NCBI GenBank assembly: GCA_003569185.1 | Contig: BGOJ01000006.1 | Span: 114,675-178,674 of the forward strand | Reading direction: 5' to 3' | Source: Candidatus Planktophila sp. | Lineage (GTDB): Bacteria > Actinomycetota > Actinomycetes > Nanopelagicales > Nanopelagicaceae | DNA: 64,000 bases | In this document: positions 9,409-20,849 of the stretch, in pieces | Layout: the number at the start of each line of letters is the position of its first letter | Position numbering within the stretch: the stretch's first letter is position 1 | The notes under the pieces: generated by a model | What the model was told of the DNA's origin: nothing | What the model saw: the letters and a program-made list of their open reading frames with translations, nothing else | The model's database searches: none | Made by a program: the position numbers and the translations under genes

Positions 9409-9424
9409 TCCGCAATTTTGCGGA
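9409..9424 (-). other. Short hairpin upstream of rpsH
   Basis: TCCGCA and TGCGGA form a perfect 6-bp stem with a 4-nt loop in the 79-nt gap between rpsZ and rpsH. No T-tract follows on the minus strand. It could be a protein-binding site or a stability element; nothing in the sequence decides this. Confidence 0.4.
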
Positions 9425-9455
9425 CCTGCTCCGTAGTTGATAGTTGGGTTTTGTA

Positions 9456-9641
9456 TTACCAAGAAGCCTTGGTGATACCTGGTAACTCTCCAGCATGTGC
9501 CATTTCGCGGAAGCAAATACGGCAAATACCAAATTTTTGATAGACCGAATGAACGCGGCCACAACGTTGGCATCTTGTATAACCGCGAACCTTAAACTTT
9601 GGTTTACGGCTAGCTCTAACCTTTAGTGATGTTTTTGCCAT
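9456..9641 (-). CDS. rpsZ: 30S ribosomal protein S14, zinc-binding type
   Basis: This is the 61-residue S14 of the small-subunit head. Four cysteines (C24, C27, C40, C43 in [21 protein letters not shown]) mark the zinc-binding short form rather than the zinc-free long form. It begins [20 protein letters not shown] and ends [10 protein letters not shown]. Its place between rplE and rpsH is standard. Confidence 0.98.
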   Translation of the reverse strand: MAKTSLKVRASRKPKFKVRGYTRCQRCGRVHSVYQKFGICRICFREMAHAGELPGITKASW

Positions 9642-9656
9642 TAGTTGGTGCCTCTC

Positions 9657-10214
9657 TTAATTTTCCCGGAAAGGGAAACCAAGTGCGCGAAGCAACTCTC
9701 TTCCCTCTTCGTCAGTTTTAGCTGTGGTAACTAAAGTGATATCCATTCCGCGAGTGCGATCGATCTTGTCTTGTTCGATCTCTGGGAATACAACCTGCTC
9801 AGTTAATCCAAATGTGTAATTACCATTTCCATCAAATTGCTTTGGTGAAAGTCCACGGAAGTCGCGGATACGTGGCAATGCGATTGAAAGCAGACGATCG
9901 GTGAACTCCCACATACGATCATTGCGAAGTGTTACGTGAGCGCCAATTGGCATGTTCTCACGCAATTTAAATTGCGCAATTGATTTACGTGAACGAGTTA
10001 CCTGTGGTCGCTGTCCAGTAATGGTGGCAAGATCGCGAATTGCACCCTCGATTAACTTTGAATCGCGAGCAGCTTCGCCAACACCCATGTTCACAACAAC
10101 TTTGGTAAGTGTTGGAATTTGCATCACATTCTTATAACCAAACTTGGCTTTAAGAGCTGGTGCAATCTCTGCTTTGTAACGTCCTTTTAGACGTGGTGCT
10201 AAATCAGTAGACAT
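9657..10214 (-). CDS. rplE: 50S ribosomal protein L5
   Basis: L5 (185 aa) binds 5S rRNA and contacts P-site tRNA from the central protuberance. The family blocks [40 protein letters not shown] and [20 protein letters not shown] are clear. The ATG overlaps the rplX stop by one base. Confidence 0.98.
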   Translation of the reverse strand: MSTDLAPRLKGRYKAEIAPALKAKFGYKNVMQIPTLTKVVVNMGVGEAARDSKLIEGAIRDLATITGQRPQVTRSRKSIAQFKLRENMPIGAHVTLRNDRMWEFTDRLLSIALPRIRDFRGLSPKQFDGNGNYTFGLTEQVVFPEIEQDKIDRTRGMDITLVTTAKTDEEGRELLRALGFPFREN

Positions 10215-10531
10215 TAGGCATCCTTTCCAGAGCGGCGAGAGATGCGAACATTTTTGCCAGCATCATCTTTACGTGCGCCAATTCGAGTTGCCTTGCCATC
10301 GCCATCAACTAACATCACGTTAGATAGGTGAATTGCAGATTCAACAGTGGTAATTCCGCCAACCTTTACGCCACGATCAGAGGTAGTTTCCTTGGTGTGA
10401 CGCTTTACGCGGTTAACACCTTCAACTAAAACTCGTGCCCGGATACGGTCAACTGAAAGTACAGTGCCAGTTGTGCCCTTATCTTTTCCAGCAATTACCT
10501 GCACGGTATCGCCTTTACGAATGTTTGCCAT
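10214..10531 (-). CDS. rplX: 50S ribosomal protein L24
   Basis: L24 (105 aa) is an early assembly initiator of the large subunit and contains a KOW motif. The N-terminus [20 protein letters not shown] is the KOW segment; [14 protein letters not shown] follows. It is 2 nt downstream of rplN and translationally coupled to rplE. Confidence 0.98.
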   Translation of the reverse strand: MANIRKGDTVQVIAGKDKGTTGTVLSVDRIRARVLVEGVNRVKRHTKETTSDRGVKVGGITTVESAIHLSNVMLVDGDGKATRIGARKDDAGKNVRISRRSGKDA

Positions 10532-10533
10532 TT

Positions 10534-10902
10534 TTATAGCACCTCCGGAGCAAGTGAAATAATTCGCATAAATCTCTTATCTCGAAGTTCGCGAGCAACT
10601 GGTCCGAAGATACGTGTGCCACGTGGCTCACCATCATCTTTAACAATTACTGCAGCATTCTCATCAAAACGAATATATGAACCATCAGCACGACGGTTCT
10701 CCTTTACGGTACGAACGATGACAGCTTTAACAACTTCACCCTTCTTAACCTGGCCACCAGGAATTGCATCCTTAACAGAGCAAACAATGATGTCGCCAAT
10801 ACCTGCATAGCGACGTGATGAGCCACCGAGCACACGGATGCAAAGTAATTCCTTTGCGCCGGTGTTATCGGCAACGCGTAAGCGTGACTCTTGTTGAATC
10901 AT
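10534..10902 (-). CDS. rplN: 50S ribosomal protein L14
   Basis: L14 (122 aa, the standard length) forms inter-subunit bridges and contacts 16S r[23 protein letters not shown] begins the protein; the loop [11 protein letters not shown] and the end [25 protein letters not shown] match the family. It lies 9 nt after rpsQ. Confidence 0.99.
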   Translation of the reverse strand: MIQQESRLRVADNTGAKELLCIRVLGGSSRRYAGIGDIIVCSVKDAIPGGQVKKGEVVKAVIVRTVKENRRADGSYIRFDENAAVIVKDDGEPRGTRIFGPVARELRDKRFMRIISLAPEVL

Positions 10903-10911
10903 TTTTGCCCC

Positions 10912-11196
10912 TTACTTGGCCTTCTCAAGAATCTCAACCACACGCCAGCGCTTTGTTGCTGATAGTGGACGAGTTTCCATGATTAAAACGCGATCGCCGA
11001 TGCCAGCTGAGTTGCTTTCATCGTGAGCTTTTAACTTGCGAGAGCGAGTCAAAACTTTGCTATACATGCCGTGCTTGATTCGATCTTGAATTGAAACCAC
11101 AACAGTTTTATCCATCTTGTCGCTGGTAACGATTCCTTCACGAGTTTTACGGAATGGACGCTCTACAGAATTAGCTGATGCTTTTTCTTTACTCAT
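10912..11196 (-). CDS. rpsQ: 30S ribosomal protein S17
   Basis: S17 (94 aa) is an early-binding OB-fold protein of the small-subunit body. After a short tail, the core runs [20 protein letters not shown], then [20 protein letters not shown] and ends [13 protein letters not shown]. It overlaps rpmC by 4 nt (ATGA). Confidence 0.98.
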   Translation of the reverse strand: MSKEKASANSVERPFRKTREGIVTSDKMDKTVVVSIQDRIKHGMYSKVLTRSRKLKAHDESNSAGIGDRVLIMETRPLSATKRWRVVEILEKAK

Positions 11197-11408
11197 GCGC
11201 TCACTCCAATCCCTAGTTCACGTTCACGTAAAATTGTGTAAATCCGGGCAATCTCTTTACGCACGGCAGTAAGTCGACCATGGTTTTCTAATTGGCCAGT
11301 TGCTGCTTGGAAACGTAGGTTGAATAACTCTTCCTTCGCCTCACGTAGCTTCTCATTCAACTCATCAGTTGAACTAGCACGTAATGTTTCAGCAGTAGTC
11401 GTTGACAT
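11193..11408 (-). CDS. rpmC: 50S ribosomal protein L29
   Basis: L29 (71 aa) lies at the exit of the peptide tunnel. The start at 11408 ([20 protein letters not shown]) was chosen over an ATG 30 nt upstream because a GGAG site precedes it, it overlaps the rplP stop as TAATG, and the extra residues match nothing in L29. The helical hairpin core [20 protein letters not shown] and the C-terminal [12 protein letters not shown] are clear. Confidence 0.95.
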   Translation of the reverse strand: MSTTTAETLRASSTDELNEKLREAKEELFNLRFQAATGQLENHGRLTAVRKEIARIYTILRERELGIGVSA

Positions 11409-11821
11409 TAGAACTCCTCTCGGCGAACAACTCGGCACTTCATTGGCAACTTGTGCATCGCACGTGTCATTGCCTCAGTTGCGACAGCCTCTGTTACACC
11501 TGAAATTTCAAACATAACTCGGCCTGGCTTAACGTTTGCAATCCACCACTCTGGAGATCCTTTACCTGAACCCATACGAGTTTCAGCAGGCTTCTTTGTT
11601 AATGGGCGATCTGGATAAATATTGATCCAAACCTTTCCACCACGTTTGATGTGACGTGTCATTGCAATACGAGCCGCTTCAATTTGGCGGTTAGTTACAT
11701 ACGCTGGCTCCATCGCCTGCACACCGTAATCACCAAAGGCAACAGTTGTTCCGCCCTTTGATTTTCCAGCACGCTTTGGGTGATGTTGTTTACGATGCTT
11801 AACTCGACGTGGAATTAACAT
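11408..11821 (-). CDS. rplP: 50S ribosomal protein L16
   Basis: L16 (137 aa) organises the A-site region of the large subunit. It begins [20 protein letters not shown]; the signature [19 protein letters not shown] is intact. It has one-base overlaps with rpsC upstream and rpmC downstream. Confidence 0.98.
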   Translation of the reverse strand: MLIPRRVKHRKQHHPKRAGKSKGGTTVAFGDYGVQAMEPAYVTNRQIEAARIAMTRHIKRGGKVWINIYPDRPLTKKPAETRMGSGKGSPEWWIANVKPGRVMFEISGVTEAVATEAMTRAMHKLPMKCRVVRREEF

Positions 11822-12615
11822 TAGTTAGCTCCGCTCTCAGTTGGTGTGGCAGCAGAATCAGCTGCAGCAGCACGCTCGGCAACAGTTGTTGTTGTTACCT
11901 CACCACGTGGTGCACGCGGTGCGCGGTTTGTTCGATTTGGTTTTGGAGCTTTTGCAGCAGCTAAAGCTGAAGCAGCACGCTCAGCGCGAGATTCAATAAC
12001 CTCACCCTTATAAATCCAAACCTTAACTCCTAAGCGACCAAATGTTGTGTGCGCTTCTGCAAAACCGTAATCAATATCGGCGCGAAGAGTATGAAGTGGA
12101 ACTCTTCCTTCACGGTAGAACTCAGAACGACTCATTTCAGCTCCGCCTAGACGGCCACCACACTGCACACGAATTCCTTCTGCTCCTGCCTTTAATGCAG
12201 TTTGCATTCCCTTACGCATCGCACGACGGAATGAAACACGAGCTGCTAATTGCTCAGCAATTCCTTGTGCTACTAATTGCGCATCAGTTTCAGGATTCTT
12301 AACTTCAAGAATATTTAATTGAACCTGCTTACCAGTTAGGTTTTCTAGATCAATTCGAAGCTTGTCTGCTTCTTGACCACGACGACCAATAACAATTCCT
12401 GGACGAGCGGTAAATAGATCGATTCGAACCTTTTCACGTGTTCGCTCAATCTCAATTTTAGATACGCCAGCTCTTTCCATCTTCTTAGCCATAAGCTTTC
12501 GAATCAGGATGTCCTCTTTAACATAGGCACCGTAAAGTTTGTCGGCATACCAACGTGATTTGAAATCAGTTGTAATTCCAAGACGGAAGCCGTGTGGATT
12601 TATCTTTTGACCCAT
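11821..12615 (-). CDS. rpsC: 30S ribosomal protein S3
   Basis: S3 (264 aa) sits at the mRNA entry site and has a KH domain. [20 protein letters not shown] starts the chain; the KH motif [18 protein letters not shown] and the C-terminal domain [18 protein letters not shown] (read here as [18 protein letters not shown]) follow. Beyond residue about 210 there is a low-complexity Ala/Pro/Arg tail, common in Actinobacteria. Confidence 0.98.
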   Translation of the reverse strand: MGQKINPHGFRLGITTDFKSRWYADKLYGAYVKEDILIRKLMAKKMERAGVSKIEIERTREKVRIDLFTARPGIVIGRRGQEADKLRIDLENLTGKQVQLNILEVKNPETDAQLVAQGIAEQLAARVSFRRAMRKGMQTALKAGAEGIRVQCGGRLGGAEMSRSEFYREGRVPLHTLRADIDYGFAEAHTTFGRLGVKVWIYKGEVIESRAERAASALAAAKAPKPNRTNRAPRAPRGEVTTTTVAERAAAADSAATPTESGAN

Positions 12616-13194
12616 TTACTCGGCCTTCCCTTTAGATGCAGCCTTTTTGGCTGGTGCTTTTTTAGCAGTTGCCTTTTTAGCCACTGCCTTCTTTGCTACT
12701 GGCTTTTCAGATAGAGAATCAGCTGCCTTACTTGGCGCAGCCTTATCTGCAATTACCGCCGGCTTTCTTAATGCCTTTGGCTTTTGCATCTGTGAAGCTT
12801 TCAAATTCTTATTTGTACGAAGGTTTTTATCATCAGATAAAACAACAGTTACTTGGGATGATCTCTTGTTAATTGCAAAGCCGCGGCCTTGTGCACGTGG
12901 GCGGTAGCGCTTCATAGTGAAGCCTTCATCAACTAATGCTTCAACAACCCAAAGCTCAGATGCATCCCGAAGTGATGGATTCTTTTGCTTTGCATTTGCC
13001 ACAGCGGAGGCAATTAATGAATAAATTGCAGCGCCAAGCTCTGGTTGGTTAGCAAACTTCATCATGTTAAGTGCTTCATCAGCACGCTTGCCACGAACAA
13101 GATTTACAACACGACGTGCTTTTTGTGGTGTGGAGCGGAAGTCACGCAAAACTGCGCGTGAAATTATCGCTGAAGTAGTATCGATGTTACTCAC
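12616..13194 (-). CDS. rplV: 50S ribosomal protein L22 with long basic tail
   Basis: L22 contacts all 23S rRNA domains and lines the exit tunnel. The core (residues about 10-120) includes [20 protein letters not shown] and [21 protein letters not shown] tail of about 70 residues rich in AKKA repeats follows, making it 192 aa, well above the roughly 110 aa of E. coli L22. It overlaps rpsS by 8 nt and abuts rpsC. Confidence 0.97.
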   Translation of the reverse strand: MSNIDTTSAIISRAVLRDFRSTPQKARRVVNLVRGKRADEALNMMKFANQPELGAAIYSLIASAVANAKQKNPSLRDASELWVVEALVDEGFTMKRYRPRAQGRGFAINKRSSQVTVVLSDDKNLRTNKNLKASQMQKPKALRKPAVIADKAAPSKAADSLSEKPVAKKAVAKKATAKKAPAKKAASKGKAE

Positions 13195-13471
13195 TTACTA
13201 CCGCCTTTCCATCAGCACGAGAGTGACCTTTGAAGGTACGAGTTGGTGAAAACTCACCAAGCTTGTGACCGATCATTGCTTCAGTAACAAAAACTGGCAC
13301 ATGCTTGCGACCATCATGAACTGCAATGGTGTGACCAATCATGTCTGGTGTAATCATTGAGCGACGTGACCAAGTTTTAATAACATTCTTAGTGTTCTTC
13401 GCATTTTGTTCCTCTACCTTTTTAGATAGATGAAGATCAACGAAAGGACCCTTCTTTAAACTACGTGGCAT
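13187..13471 (-). CDS. rpsS: 30S ribosomal protein S19
   Basis: S19 (94 aa) lies in the small-subunit head and bridges to L5 in the large subunit. [20 protein letters not shown] begins the protein; [20 protein letters not shown] and [12 protein letters not shown] are the signature blocks. It overlaps the start of rplV by 8 nt. Confidence 0.98.
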   Translation of the reverse strand: MPRSLKKGPFVDLHLSKKVEEQNAKNTKNVIKTWSRRSMITPDMIGHTIAVHDGRKHVPVFVTEAMIGHKLGEFSPTRTFKGHSRADGKAVVSE

Positions 13472-13485
13472 CTTAAGATCCCCCC

Positions 13486-14319
13486 TTATCTCTTCTTGTT
13501 GGACTTGCGACGACGGACAATTAAAGAATCACTAGCCTTCTTTTTACGGGTGCGCTTTTCAGGTAGACCCCAAGGTGAAACTGGGTGACGACCACCAGAG
13601 GTTTTACCTTCACCACCACCATGTGGGTGATCAACTGGGTTCATAACAACACCACGAACAGATGGGCGCTTGCCCTTCCATCGCATACGTCCAGCTTTTC
13701 CATAATTTCTATTTGATTGTTCAGCATTACCAACTGTGCCAACAGTGGCGCGGCAACGAACATCAACATTTCTAATTTCACCTGATGGCATACGAAGTTG
13801 TGCGTATGGTCCATCTTTTGCAACTAACTGAACTGCAGATCCGGCAGAGCGACCAATCTTGGCGCCGCCACCTGGACGAAGTTCAATTGCGTGAACCATT
13901 GTTCCAACTGGAATATTACGAAGTGGCAAGTTATTGCCTGGCTTGATATCAGCTGATGCGCCATTTTCAATTGCCGCACCTTGAGTTAAACCCTCTGGTG
14001 CAATGATGTAACGCTTCTCGCCATCGGCAAAGTGAAGCAATGCAATATTTGCAGTTCGGTTTGGATCGTATTCAATTTGGGCAACCTTTGCTGGAATGCC
14101 ATCTTTATCATTACGAACAAAATCAATTAAACGATAGGCGCGCTTATGTCCGCCACCTTGATGGCGCATAGTTACTCGACCAGTTGCGTTACGGCCACCC
14201 TTGGAATTAATTGGGCGAACTAAAGATTTCTCTGGCTTTTGACGAGTGATCTCTTCAAAATCAGGAACGCTTGCTCCGCGCTGACCAGGTGTGGTCGGCT
14301 TGAGATTACGCAGTGCCAT
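13486..14319 (-). CDS. rplB: 50S ribosomal protein L2
   Basis: L2 (277 aa) is needed for subunit association and for the peptidyl transferase centre. The RNA-binding core and the C-terminal [20 protein letters not shown], which carries the conserved histidine, are intact. It is followed at 14 nt by rpsS, and a 39-nt gap separates it from rplW. Confidence 0.99.
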   Translation of the reverse strand: MALRNLKPTTPGQRGASVPDFEEITRQKPEKSLVRPINSKGGRNATGRVTMRHQGGGHKRAYRLIDFVRNDKDGIPAKVAQIEYDPNRTANIALLHFADGEKRYIIAPEGLTQGAAIENGASADIKPGNNLPLRNIPVGTMVHAIELRPGGGAKIGRSAGSAVQLVAKDGPYAQLRMPSGEIRNVDVRCRATVGTVGNAEQSNRNYGKAGRMRWKGKRPSVRGVVMNPVDHPHGGGEGKTSGGRHPVSPWGLPEKRTRKKKASDSLIVRRRKSNKKR

Positions 14320-14358
14320 TTATCTTCTCCCTATTCCTAATTAAGTCCCAATCTCCGC

Positions 14359-14652
14359 TTAGGAGACCGGTCCTCCAAAGATGTCGATCCGTTGTCCGGC
14401 TGCCACATGCACAATCGCACGCTTTGTATCTTTACGCTTTCCAAAACCGATGGCAGTTCGCTTGCGCTTACCTTCACGGTTCATGGTGTTAACACTTAAT
14501 ACCTTCACGCCAAAAACTTTTTCAACTGCAATCTTGATCTCAGTTTTATTTGCATCCGGTGCTACTAAGAATGTGTACTTATTGCCATCTAGCAATGAGT
14601 AAGACTTCTCAGAAACTACTGGTGCTAGTAATACATCGCGATAGTTTTTCAT
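14359..14652 (-). CDS. rplW: 50S ribosomal protein L23
   Basis: L23 (97 aa) sits at the tunnel exit and docks trigger factor and SRP. The sequence contains [40 protein letters not shown] and the C-terminal beta strand. It overlaps rplD by 4 nt. Confidence 0.98.
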   Translation of the reverse strand: MKNYRDVLLAPVVSEKSYSLLDGNKYTFLVAPDANKTEIKIAVEKVFGVKVLSVNTMNREGKRKRTAIGFGKRKDTKRAIVHVAAGQRIDIFGGPVS

Positions 14653-15326
14653 GCAGATACTCCTACTTCACTCTCACGGGCAACCGCAGTTGCACCTTTG
14701 CCAGTTGCAGGACCCGCAATAAAGTCACGAAGAGCTCCCTCTGAAAAGATCACATCATCAGAAACTAAAACATCATAGGCATTTAATTGATCATTAACGA
14801 TTAGGTGAAGATCATCATGATTTCTAAGCGCCAGCCAAGCTGCATTCTCAGTTCGTGACAACACAACTAATAAATTCTTACGATCAGAAAATTGACGAAC
14901 TGCAGTAATGGCAGCCTTAGTTGTAGTTGCCTCCACAATTCCACTAACTGCATGGATACGGGATGCGCGTTGGCGATCAGATAGAACACCCTTAAGCGCT
15001 GCAGCAATCATTTTCTTTGGTGTGCGTTGGTCATACTTACGAGGAACTGGACCATGTGCTACGCCACCATGACGTTGGTTTGGTGAACGAGTTGAACCCT
15101 GACGAGCACGACCAGTTCCCTTTTGCTTAAATGGTTTCTTTCCACCACCGGAGACCTCACCACGGTTCTTAGTCTTGTGAGTTCCAGCGCGAGCTGCTGC
15201 TAATTGCGCAACTACTACTTGGTGAATTAATGGCACATTTGCCTGCACATCAAATATTGCTGCTGGTAGATCAATTGAACCAGTTGCTTTACCTGAAATA
15301 TCTTTAACTTCAATCTTTAATGACAT
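14649..15326 (-). CDS. rplD: 50S ribosomal protein L4
   Basis: L4 (225 aa) nucleates large-subunit assembly and extends a loop into the exit tunnel; in E. coli it also represses the S10 operon. The extended loop [20 protein letters not shown] is intact, followed by the globular domain with [20 protein letters not shown]. The ATG overlaps the rplC stop by one base. Confidence 0.98.
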   Translation of the reverse strand: MSLKIEVKDISGKATGSIDLPAAIFDVQANVPLIHQVVVAQLAAARAGTHKTKNRGEVSGGGKKPFKQKGTGRARQGSTRSPNQRHGGVAHGPVPRKYDQRTPKKMIAAALKGVLSDRQRASRIHAVSGIVEATTTKAAITAVRQFSDRKNLLVVLSRTENAAWLALRNHDDLHLIVNDQLNAYDVLVSDDVIFSEGALRDFIAGPATGKGATAVARESEVGVSA

Positions 15327-16021
15327 TAGGCACCAACCTTTGTATTAACAGTTTCTGCCGCAGTCATTTTTGCTGCTGTGCGAATAAATACTGTGGCACC
15401 AATTGCGCCAGGCACTGAACCACGAACTAATATCTTGTTAGTTGCAGCATCAACTGAGTGCACCAAAAGATTTTGGGTAGTAACAGTGTCAATACCCATC
15501 CGACCCATCATTCGCTTACCTTTAAATACACGTCCTGGTGTAGTTCGGTTACCGATAGATCCGGACATACGGTGCTTCTTATCCACACCGTGGGCGGCAC
15601 CAATTCCAGAGAAACCATGGCGCTTCATAACACCAGCAGTTCCCTTACCTTTTGATGTACCAGTGGCATCAACAATTTCACCAGCTGCAAATACATCTGC
15701 CTTTAATTCTTGTCCTACTGAATAACCATCAGTTGATGAGATGCGAAGTTCAGCAACCTCAGCACGTGGTGTAACACCAGCCTTTGCAAACTGACCAGCT
15801 TGTGGCTTGGACACTTTACGTGGCTCAATCCCGCCAAATGCTAATTGCACAGCGGTGTAACCATCTTTTTCAAGAGTGCGGATTTGAGTAACAACACATG
15901 GGCCAGCCTCAATAACAGTTACTGGCACAATTTTATTTTGGGAATCAAAAACTTGAGTCATGCCCAGCTTCGTACCCAAGATGCCTTTAATGGCAGATGA
16001 TCTTGATTGCGTAGTTGTCAT
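15326..16021 (-). CDS. rplC: 50S ribosomal protein L3
   Basis: L3 (231 aa) reaches the peptidyl transferase centre. [20 protein letters not shown] marks the N-terminus after a 12-residue lead; the loop [20 protein letters not shown] and the segment [20 protein letters not shown] are typical. It lies 12 nt after rpsJ. Confidence 0.98.
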   Translation of the reverse strand: MTTTQSRSSAIKGILGTKLGMTQVFDSQNKIVPVTVIEAGPCVVTQIRTLEKDGYTAVQLAFGGIEPRKVSKPQAGQFAKAGVTPRAEVAELRISSTDGYSVGQELKADVFAAGEIVDATGTSKGKGTAGVMKRHGFSGIGAAHGVDKKHRMSGSIGNRTTPGRVFKGKRMMGRMGIDTVTTQNLLVHSVDAATNKILVRGSVPGAIGATVFIRTAAKMTAAETVNTKVGA

Positions 16022-16033
16022 TTTTATATTCCC

Positions 16034-16342
16034 TTAGAGCTTGATCTCAATGTCAACGCCAGCTGGTAAATCAAGACGCATCAATGAATCAACAGTTTTA
16101 GGTGTTGGATCGATGATGTCGATTAGGCGCTTATGTGTGCGCATCTCGAAGTGCTCGCGGCTATCTTTATATTTGTGTGGAGAGCGAATAACACAGTAAG
16201 TGTTTTTCTCAGTAGGCAGCGGAACTGGGCCTGCGACGGTAGCACCGGTGCGCTCAACAGTTTCAACGATTTTCTTCGCTGAAGTGTCAATCACCTCATG
16301 GTCATACGCCTTAAGCCTAATGCGGATCTTTTGTCCGGCCAT
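16034..16342 (-). CDS. rpsJ: 30S ribosomal protein S10
   Basis: S10 (102 aa) is a small-subunit head protein and, as NusE, a partner of NusG/NusB in transcription. The sequence includes [40 protein letters not shown] and [19 protein letters not shown]. It heads the S10 cluster; an AAGGAG ribosome site is 7-8 nt from the ATG. A strong hairpin separates it from tuf. Confidence 0.98.
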   Translation of the reverse strand: MAGQKIRIRLKAYDHEVIDTSAKKIVETVERTGATVAGPVPLPTEKNTYCVIRSPHKYKDSREHFEMRTHKRLIDIIDPTPKTVDSLMRLDLPAGVDIEIKL

Positions 16343-16380
16343 TTTGCTTCTCCTTCTTCTTTACTAGTTAAATCTTTTTA

Positions 16381-16420
16381 GTTATTTCTGGGCCACTATT
16401 TAAAGCAGCCCAGAAATAAT
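16381..16420. terminator. Hairpin between tuf and rpsJ
   Basis: TTATTTCTGGGC (16382-16393) and GCCCAGAAATAA (16408-16419) form a 12-bp stem with a 14-nt loop in the 90-nt gap after tuf. On the minus strand it is followed by CTAAAAAGATTT, which is not a clean T-tract, so termination of the tuf transcript may be partial. On the plus strand a T-rich stretch follows, but no plus-strand gene reads into it. Confidence 0.5.
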
Positions 16421-16432
16421 TCTTATTTTTTC

Positions 16433-17626
16433 TTACTTAACGATCTTTGTTACGCGACCTGCACCAACGGTGCGGCCACCTTCACGGATCGCAAAGCGAA
16501 GTCCCTCTTCCATCGCAACTGGTTGAATAAGAGTTACAGTCATAGCGGTGTTATCGCCAGGCATAACCATTTCAGTACCAGAAGGAAGTGTTACAACACC
16601 TGTTACGTCAGTTGTACGGAAGTAGAACTGAGGACGGTAGTTGTTAAAGAATGGTGTGTGACGACCACCCTCATCCTTTGAAAGGATGTATGCAGAGGCT
16701 TCGAAATCTGTGTGAGGTGTAATTGATCCAGGCTTACAAACAACCTGACCACGCTCAACATCTTCACGCTTAGTTCCACGAAGAAGAAGACCAACGTTTT
16801 CGCCAGCCTGACCCTCATCAAGTAACTTACGGAACATTTCAACGCCAGTAACAATTGTCTTTTGTGCATCTGGACGGATACCAACGATTTCAACCTCTTC
16901 GTTGACCTTAACAATTCCGCGCTCGATACGACCAGTAACAACAGTTCCGCGACCAGTAATTGTAAATACATCTTCTACTGGCATTAGGAATGGCTTATCT
17001 GTCTCACGCTCTGGTTGTGGAATGAAGCTATCAACTTGATTCATCAACTCAAGTAGCGCATCGACCCACTTCTGGTCACCCTCAAGTGCCTTAAGTGCTG
17101 AGATGCGAACGATTGGGGTTGTATCTCCTGGGAACTCATACTTGTTTAGAAGTTCACGAACTTCCATTTCAACAAGCTCAAGAATTTCAGCATCATCAAC
17201 CATGTCTGATTTGTTTAATGCAACAACGATTGAAGGAACGCCTACCTGACGAGCAAGTAGTACGTGCTCCTTAGTTTGTGGCATTGGACCATCAGTTGCA
17301 GCTACTACCAAAATTGCGCCGTCCATCTGTGCTGCACCAGTGATCATGTTCTTGATGTAGTCAGCGTGTCCTGGACAGTCAACGTGTGCGTAGTGACGCT
17401 TCTCTGTTTGGTACTCAATGTGTGCGATAGAAATAGTAATACCGCGTTGACGCTCTTCTGGCGCCTTATCAATTTGATCAAAATTCATCAGCGGATTTAC
17501 ATCCGGGAACTTGTCATGAAGCACCTTGGAAATTGCCGCAGTAAGAGTTGTCTTACCGTGGTCAATGTGACCGATGGTGCCGATGTTTACGTGCGGTTTG
17601 GTCCGCTCGAACTTCGCCTTTGTCAC
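16433..17626 (-). CDS. tuf: Translation elongation factor EF-Tu
   Basis: EF-Tu (397 aa) delivers aminoacyl-tRNA to the ribosome. The GTPase motifs are complete: GHIDHGKTT (about 19-27), [12 protein letters not shown] and [10 protein letters not shown]. Domains 2 and 3 follow to the end [13 protein letters not shown]. It is the only tuf in this window and lies 61 nt downstream of fusA, probably in the same transcript. Confidence 0.99.
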   Translation of the reverse strand: MTKAKFERTKPHVNIGTIGHIDHGKTTLTAAISKVLHDKFPDVNPLMNFDQIDKAPEERQRGITISIAHIEYQTEKRHYAHVDCPGHADYIKNMITGAAQMDGAILVVAATDGPMPQTKEHVLLARQVGVPSIVVALNKSDMVDDAEILELVEMEVRELLNKYEFPGDTTPIVRISALKALEGDQKWVDALLELMNQVDSFIPQPERETDKPFLMPVEDVFTITGRGTVVTGRIERGIVKVNEEVEIVGIRPDAQKTIVTGVEMFRKLLDEGQAGENVGLLLRGTKREDVERGQVVCKPGSITPHTDFEASAYILSKDEGGRHTPFFNNYRPQFYFRTTDVTGVVTLPSGTEMVMPGDNTAMTVTLIQPVAMEEGLRFAIREGGRTVGAGRVTKIVK

Positions 17627-17687
17627 TTTTTCCTCCTGTTTTAGCTGTTAGTAGTTATTTCGGATTTTCGCTCTGGTCGTTGCGGTT

Positions 17688-19790
17688 TTACTCGCCGCGA
17701 ACCTTTGCAATGATTTCTTTCGATACCGCTTGTGGAACTTCGGCATACGAATCAAATTGCATGCTGTAGCTCGCGCGACCTTGTGTCCTGCTGCGAAGAT
17801 CTCCGACGTAGCCGAACATCTCTGACAGTGGCACTGTTGCCTTAACAATCCGGGCACCTGACCGCTCATCCATGGCCAAGATTTGACCACGACGACTATT
17901 AATGTCACCGATGACATCACCCATGAAATCTTCAGGGGTAATAACTTCGACCGACATAACTGGTTCCAGCAGAACAGGACCAGCAAGTTTTGCTGCTTCC
18001 TTAAATGCTGCGATTCCAGCAATCTTGAAGGCCAACTCTGATGAGTCAACATCATGGTAAGCGCCATCAAGAAGAGTTACTTTCACATCAACTAATGGAT
18101 AACCAGCAAGTGGTCCACTAGCGAGTGCTTCCTGGCAACCATCATCAACAGATGGGATGTACTCCTTAGGAATACGACCGCCAGTGATCTTATTTACGAA
18201 TTCATATGATTGTTCGGAACCAGTTGGAAGTGGCTCTACTGAAATCTGAATCTTTGCAAACTGTCCAGAACCACCAGATTGCTTCTTGTGGGTGTAGTCG
18301 TAACGAGAGACTGTTTTGCGAAGTGTTTCGCGGTATGCCACCTGTGGCTTACCAACATTTGCCTCTACTTTAAATTCACGCTTCATACGGTCAACTAAAA
18401 TTTCTAAGTGAAGCTCACCCATTCCAGAAATAATTGTCTGGCCAGTCTCTTCATCTGATTTAACATGGAAGGTTGGATCTTCTTCAGCTAATGATTGAAT
18501 TGCAACGCCAAGTTTTTCTTGATCTGCCTTGGTCTTAGGTTCGATAGCTACAGAGATAACTGGAGCTGGGAAATCCATTGATTCTAGAATTACTGGCTTA
18601 TCAACATCACATAATGTCTCACCGGTAGTGGTGTCCTTAAGACCCATAACCGCAATAATCATTCCGGCGCCGGCTGATTCCATCTCCTCACGCTTGTTAG
18701 CGTGCATCTGATAAATCTTTCCAATTCTTTCTTTTCTATCTTTAGTTGAGTTAAGTACTGCAGTTCCAGCTGTTAGTGAGCCGGAGTAAATCCGAACGAA
18801 GGTTAATTTACCTAGATGGGGATCTCGCATGATCTTGAATGCAAGCGCTGAGAACGGCTCATCATTTTTTGGTTGACGTTCAATCTCAACTGTTGGATCT
18901 CCTTGCTTGTGTCCAACAATTGCCTTTACATCAAGTGGGCTTGGTAGGTAACGATTTACCGCATCAAGCATTGGCTGCACACCCTTGTTCTTAAATGCAG
19001 AACCAGTAAGTACTGGTGTTGCTTTATCTGCAAGGGTTGCGCGACGGATTCCAGCAATAATCTCTTCTTCAGTTAACTCAGCACCCTCTAGGTACTTCTC
19101 CATTACAACATCATCGCAATCAGCAAGGGTCTCAAGTAATTCATGACGTGCTTGCTTTGCCTTCTCAGCTAAGTTAGCTGGGATCTCTTCAATTAAATAA
19201 TCTTCACCCTTCTTAGTCTCACCCGGCCATACAAGTGCCTTCATTGCAACTAAATCTACAACGCCAGAGAAATCACCTTCGGCGCCAATTGGAATCTGAA
19301 GTACTAATGGTGTGGCATTAAGACGTGACTTGATCATATCTACGCAACGATCAAATGATGCACCGGTTCGATCTAGCTTATTAACAAAACAAATACGAGG
19401 AACGTTATAACGATCTGCTTGACGCCAAACTGTTTCAGATTGTGGCTCAACACCAGCAACACCATCAAATACTGCAACTGCGCCATCTAGTACTCGAAGA
19501 GAACGCTCTACCTCAACAGTGAAATCTACGTGGCCAGGTGTATCAATGATGTTAATCATGTGATCTTTCCAATGGCAGGTAGTTGCTGCAGATGTAATAG
19601 TGATTCCGCGCTCTTGCTCTTGTTCCATCCAGTCCATAGTGGCTGCGCCCTCATGAACCTCACCAATTTTGTAATTGATTCCGGTGTAGAAAAGAATTCG
19701 CTCAGTTGTCGTAGTTTTACCCGCGTCAATGTGAGCCATGATTCCAATATTGCGAACCTTGGCTAGATCAATTGCGGTTGCAACTGTCAT
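17688..19790 (-). CDS. fusA: Translation elongation factor EF-G
   Basis: EF-G (700 aa) drives tRNA-mRNA translocation. The GTPase domain has [39 protein letters not shown] and [11 protein letters not shown]; domain IV contains [17 protein letters not shown], and domain V ends near [17 protein letters not shown]. The length and the position between rpsG and tuf fit fusA rather than a paralogue such as fusA2 or tetM. Confidence 0.99.
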   Translation of the reverse strand: MTVATAIDLAKVRNIGIMAHIDAGKTTTTERILFYTGINYKIGEVHEGAATMDWMEQEQERGITITSAATTCHWKDHMINIIDTPGHVDFTVEVERSLRVLDGAVAVFDGVAGVEPQSETVWRQADRYNVPRICFVNKLDRTGASFDRCVDMIKSRLNATPLVLQIPIGAEGDFSGVVDLVAMKALVWPGETKKGEDYLIEEIPANLAEKAKQARHELLETLADCDDVVMEKYLEGAELTEEEIIAGIRRATLADKATPVLTGSAFKNKGVQPMLDAVNRYLPSPLDVKAIVGHKQGDPTVEIERQPKNDEPFSALAFKIMRDPHLGKLTFVRIYSGSLTAGTAVLNSTKDRKERIGKIYQMHANKREEMESAGAGMIIAVMGLKDTTTGETLCDVDKPVILESMDFPAPVISVAIEPKTKADQEKLGVAIQSLAEEDPTFHVKSDEETGQTIISGMGELHLEILVDRMKREFKVEANVGKPQVAYRETLRKTVSRYDYTHKKQSGGSGQFAKIQISVEPLPTGSEQSYEFVNKITGGRIPKEYIPSVDDGCQEALASGPLAGYPLVDVKVTLLDGAYHDVDSSELAFKIAGIAAFKEAAKLAGPVLLEPVMSVEVITPEDFMGDVIGDINSRRGQILAMDERSGARIVKATVPLSEMFGYVGDLRSRTQGRASYSMQFDSYAEVPQAVSKEIIAKVRGE

Positions 19791-19819
19791 TTTCTTCTCT
19801 TCTCCCGTTTTCTCTTTTA

Positions 19820-20290
19820 TTACCAGCGATAGTGAGCAAACGCCTTGTTTGCTTCAGCCATTTTGTGGGTGTCTTCGCGCTTCTTAACTGCTGCGCCTAA
19901 GCCATTGCTAGCATCAATTAATTCATTGCCTAAACGCTCAGCCATTGATTTCTCACGGCGCTCTCTTGAATTATCAACAATCCAACGAAGACCAAGAGCT
20001 AATGCTCTAGCTGGCTTTACCTCAACTGGTACTTGATAAGTTGCGCCACCCACACGACGGGAGCGAACCTCAACAGTTGGCTTTACGTTATCTAATGCAC
20101 GCTTTAATGTAATTACTGGATCGCCATTTGTTTTCTCACGGCAGTTCTCAAGTGCACCGTAAACAATTGCTTCCGCAGTTGAACGCTTTCCATGCATCAA
20201 AATCTTGTTAATTAAAGATGTAACTACAGGAGAGCTGTATACAGGATCTGCGACAACTGGATCTTTTGCGACCGGGCCTTTACGTGGCAT
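19820..20290 (-). CDS. rpsG: 30S ribosomal protein S7
   Basis: S7 (156 aa) nucleates assembly of the small-subunit head and contacts E-site tRNA. It begins [39 protein letters not shown] is the family signature and AHYRW the normal end. The ATG overlaps the rpsL stop by one base. Confidence 0.99.
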   Translation of the reverse strand: MPRKGPVAKDPVVADPVYSSPVVTSLINKILMHGKRSTAEAIVYGALENCREKTNGDPVITLKRALDNVKPTVEVRSRRVGGATYQVPVEVKPARALALGLRWIVDNSRERREKSMAERLGNELIDASNGLGAAVKKREDTHKMAEANKAFAHYRW

Positions 20291-20664
20291 TACTTCTTCT
20301 CCTTCTTTGCACCATAACGTGAACGTGATTGCTTACGATCTTTAACACCTTGGGTATCAAGGGAACCACGAACAATTTTGTAACGAACACCAGGTAGATC
20401 TTTAACACGTCCACCACGAACTAAAACAATTGAGTGCTCTTGCAAGTTATGTCCTTCACCAGGAATGTATGCAGTAACTTCCATGCCACTTGTTAGACGT
20501 ACACGTGCAACTTTACGAAGAGCAGAGTTTGGCTTCTTAGGTGTAGTTGTATAAACACGTGTGCAAACGCCACGACGTTGCGGGCTACCTTTTAATGCAG
20601 GTGTGCTCGTCTTATCTGTCTTCTCGGCGCGACCCTTACGGACCAGCTGCTGAATTGTTGGCAC
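20290..20664 (-). CDS. rpsL: 30S ribosomal protein S12
   Basis: S12 (124 aa) controls decoding accuracy at the A site and is the target of streptomycin-resistance mutations. The resistance-determining segments read [15 protein letters not shown] and [10 protein letters not shown], both wild-type looking. The start is GTG at 20664 with an AGGAGA ribosome site. It is the first gene of the str cluster, with a promoter at 20850-20879 and a leader of about 180 nt. Confidence 0.99.
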   Translation of the reverse strand: MPTIQQLVRKGRAEKTDKTSTPALKGSPQRRGVCTRVYTTTPKKPNSALRKVARVRLTSGMEVTAYIPGEGHNLQEHSIVLVRGGRVKDLPGVRYKIVRGSLDTQGVKDRKQSRSRYGAKKEKK

Positions 20665-20690
20665 TACATCTCCTATAACTTGTAAGTTAA

Positions 20691-20712
20691 TAAATAATTT
20701 TTAAATTATTTA
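20691..20712. repeat. Perfect AT palindrome in the rpsL leader
   Basis: TAAATAATTT and AAATTATTTA are exact inverted arms around a TT centre. In the rpsL mRNA leader this would form a 10-bp AU hairpin about 27 nt before the GTG. It may be an RNA stability element or a DNA-binding site; neither is proven. Confidence 0.6.
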
Positions 20713-20849
20713 TCTAAACTTTTTTCTCACTTATTAACCACACTTTCCCGACCCACGAGGTCGGGCGTGTTGCCCATTCCTTGCAGATCAGTTGCAATCG
20801 AAATTGCATATTTTAGTGCAGCTGCCAAGTTGAAAAGAGCAGGACGGGA

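Noticed and set aside
12647..12760. Repeats in the rplV tail taken as a repeat array
   Set aside because: They are codon-level repeats of an Ala/Lys-rich protein tail, not spacer-repeat DNA; no CRISPR array is present.
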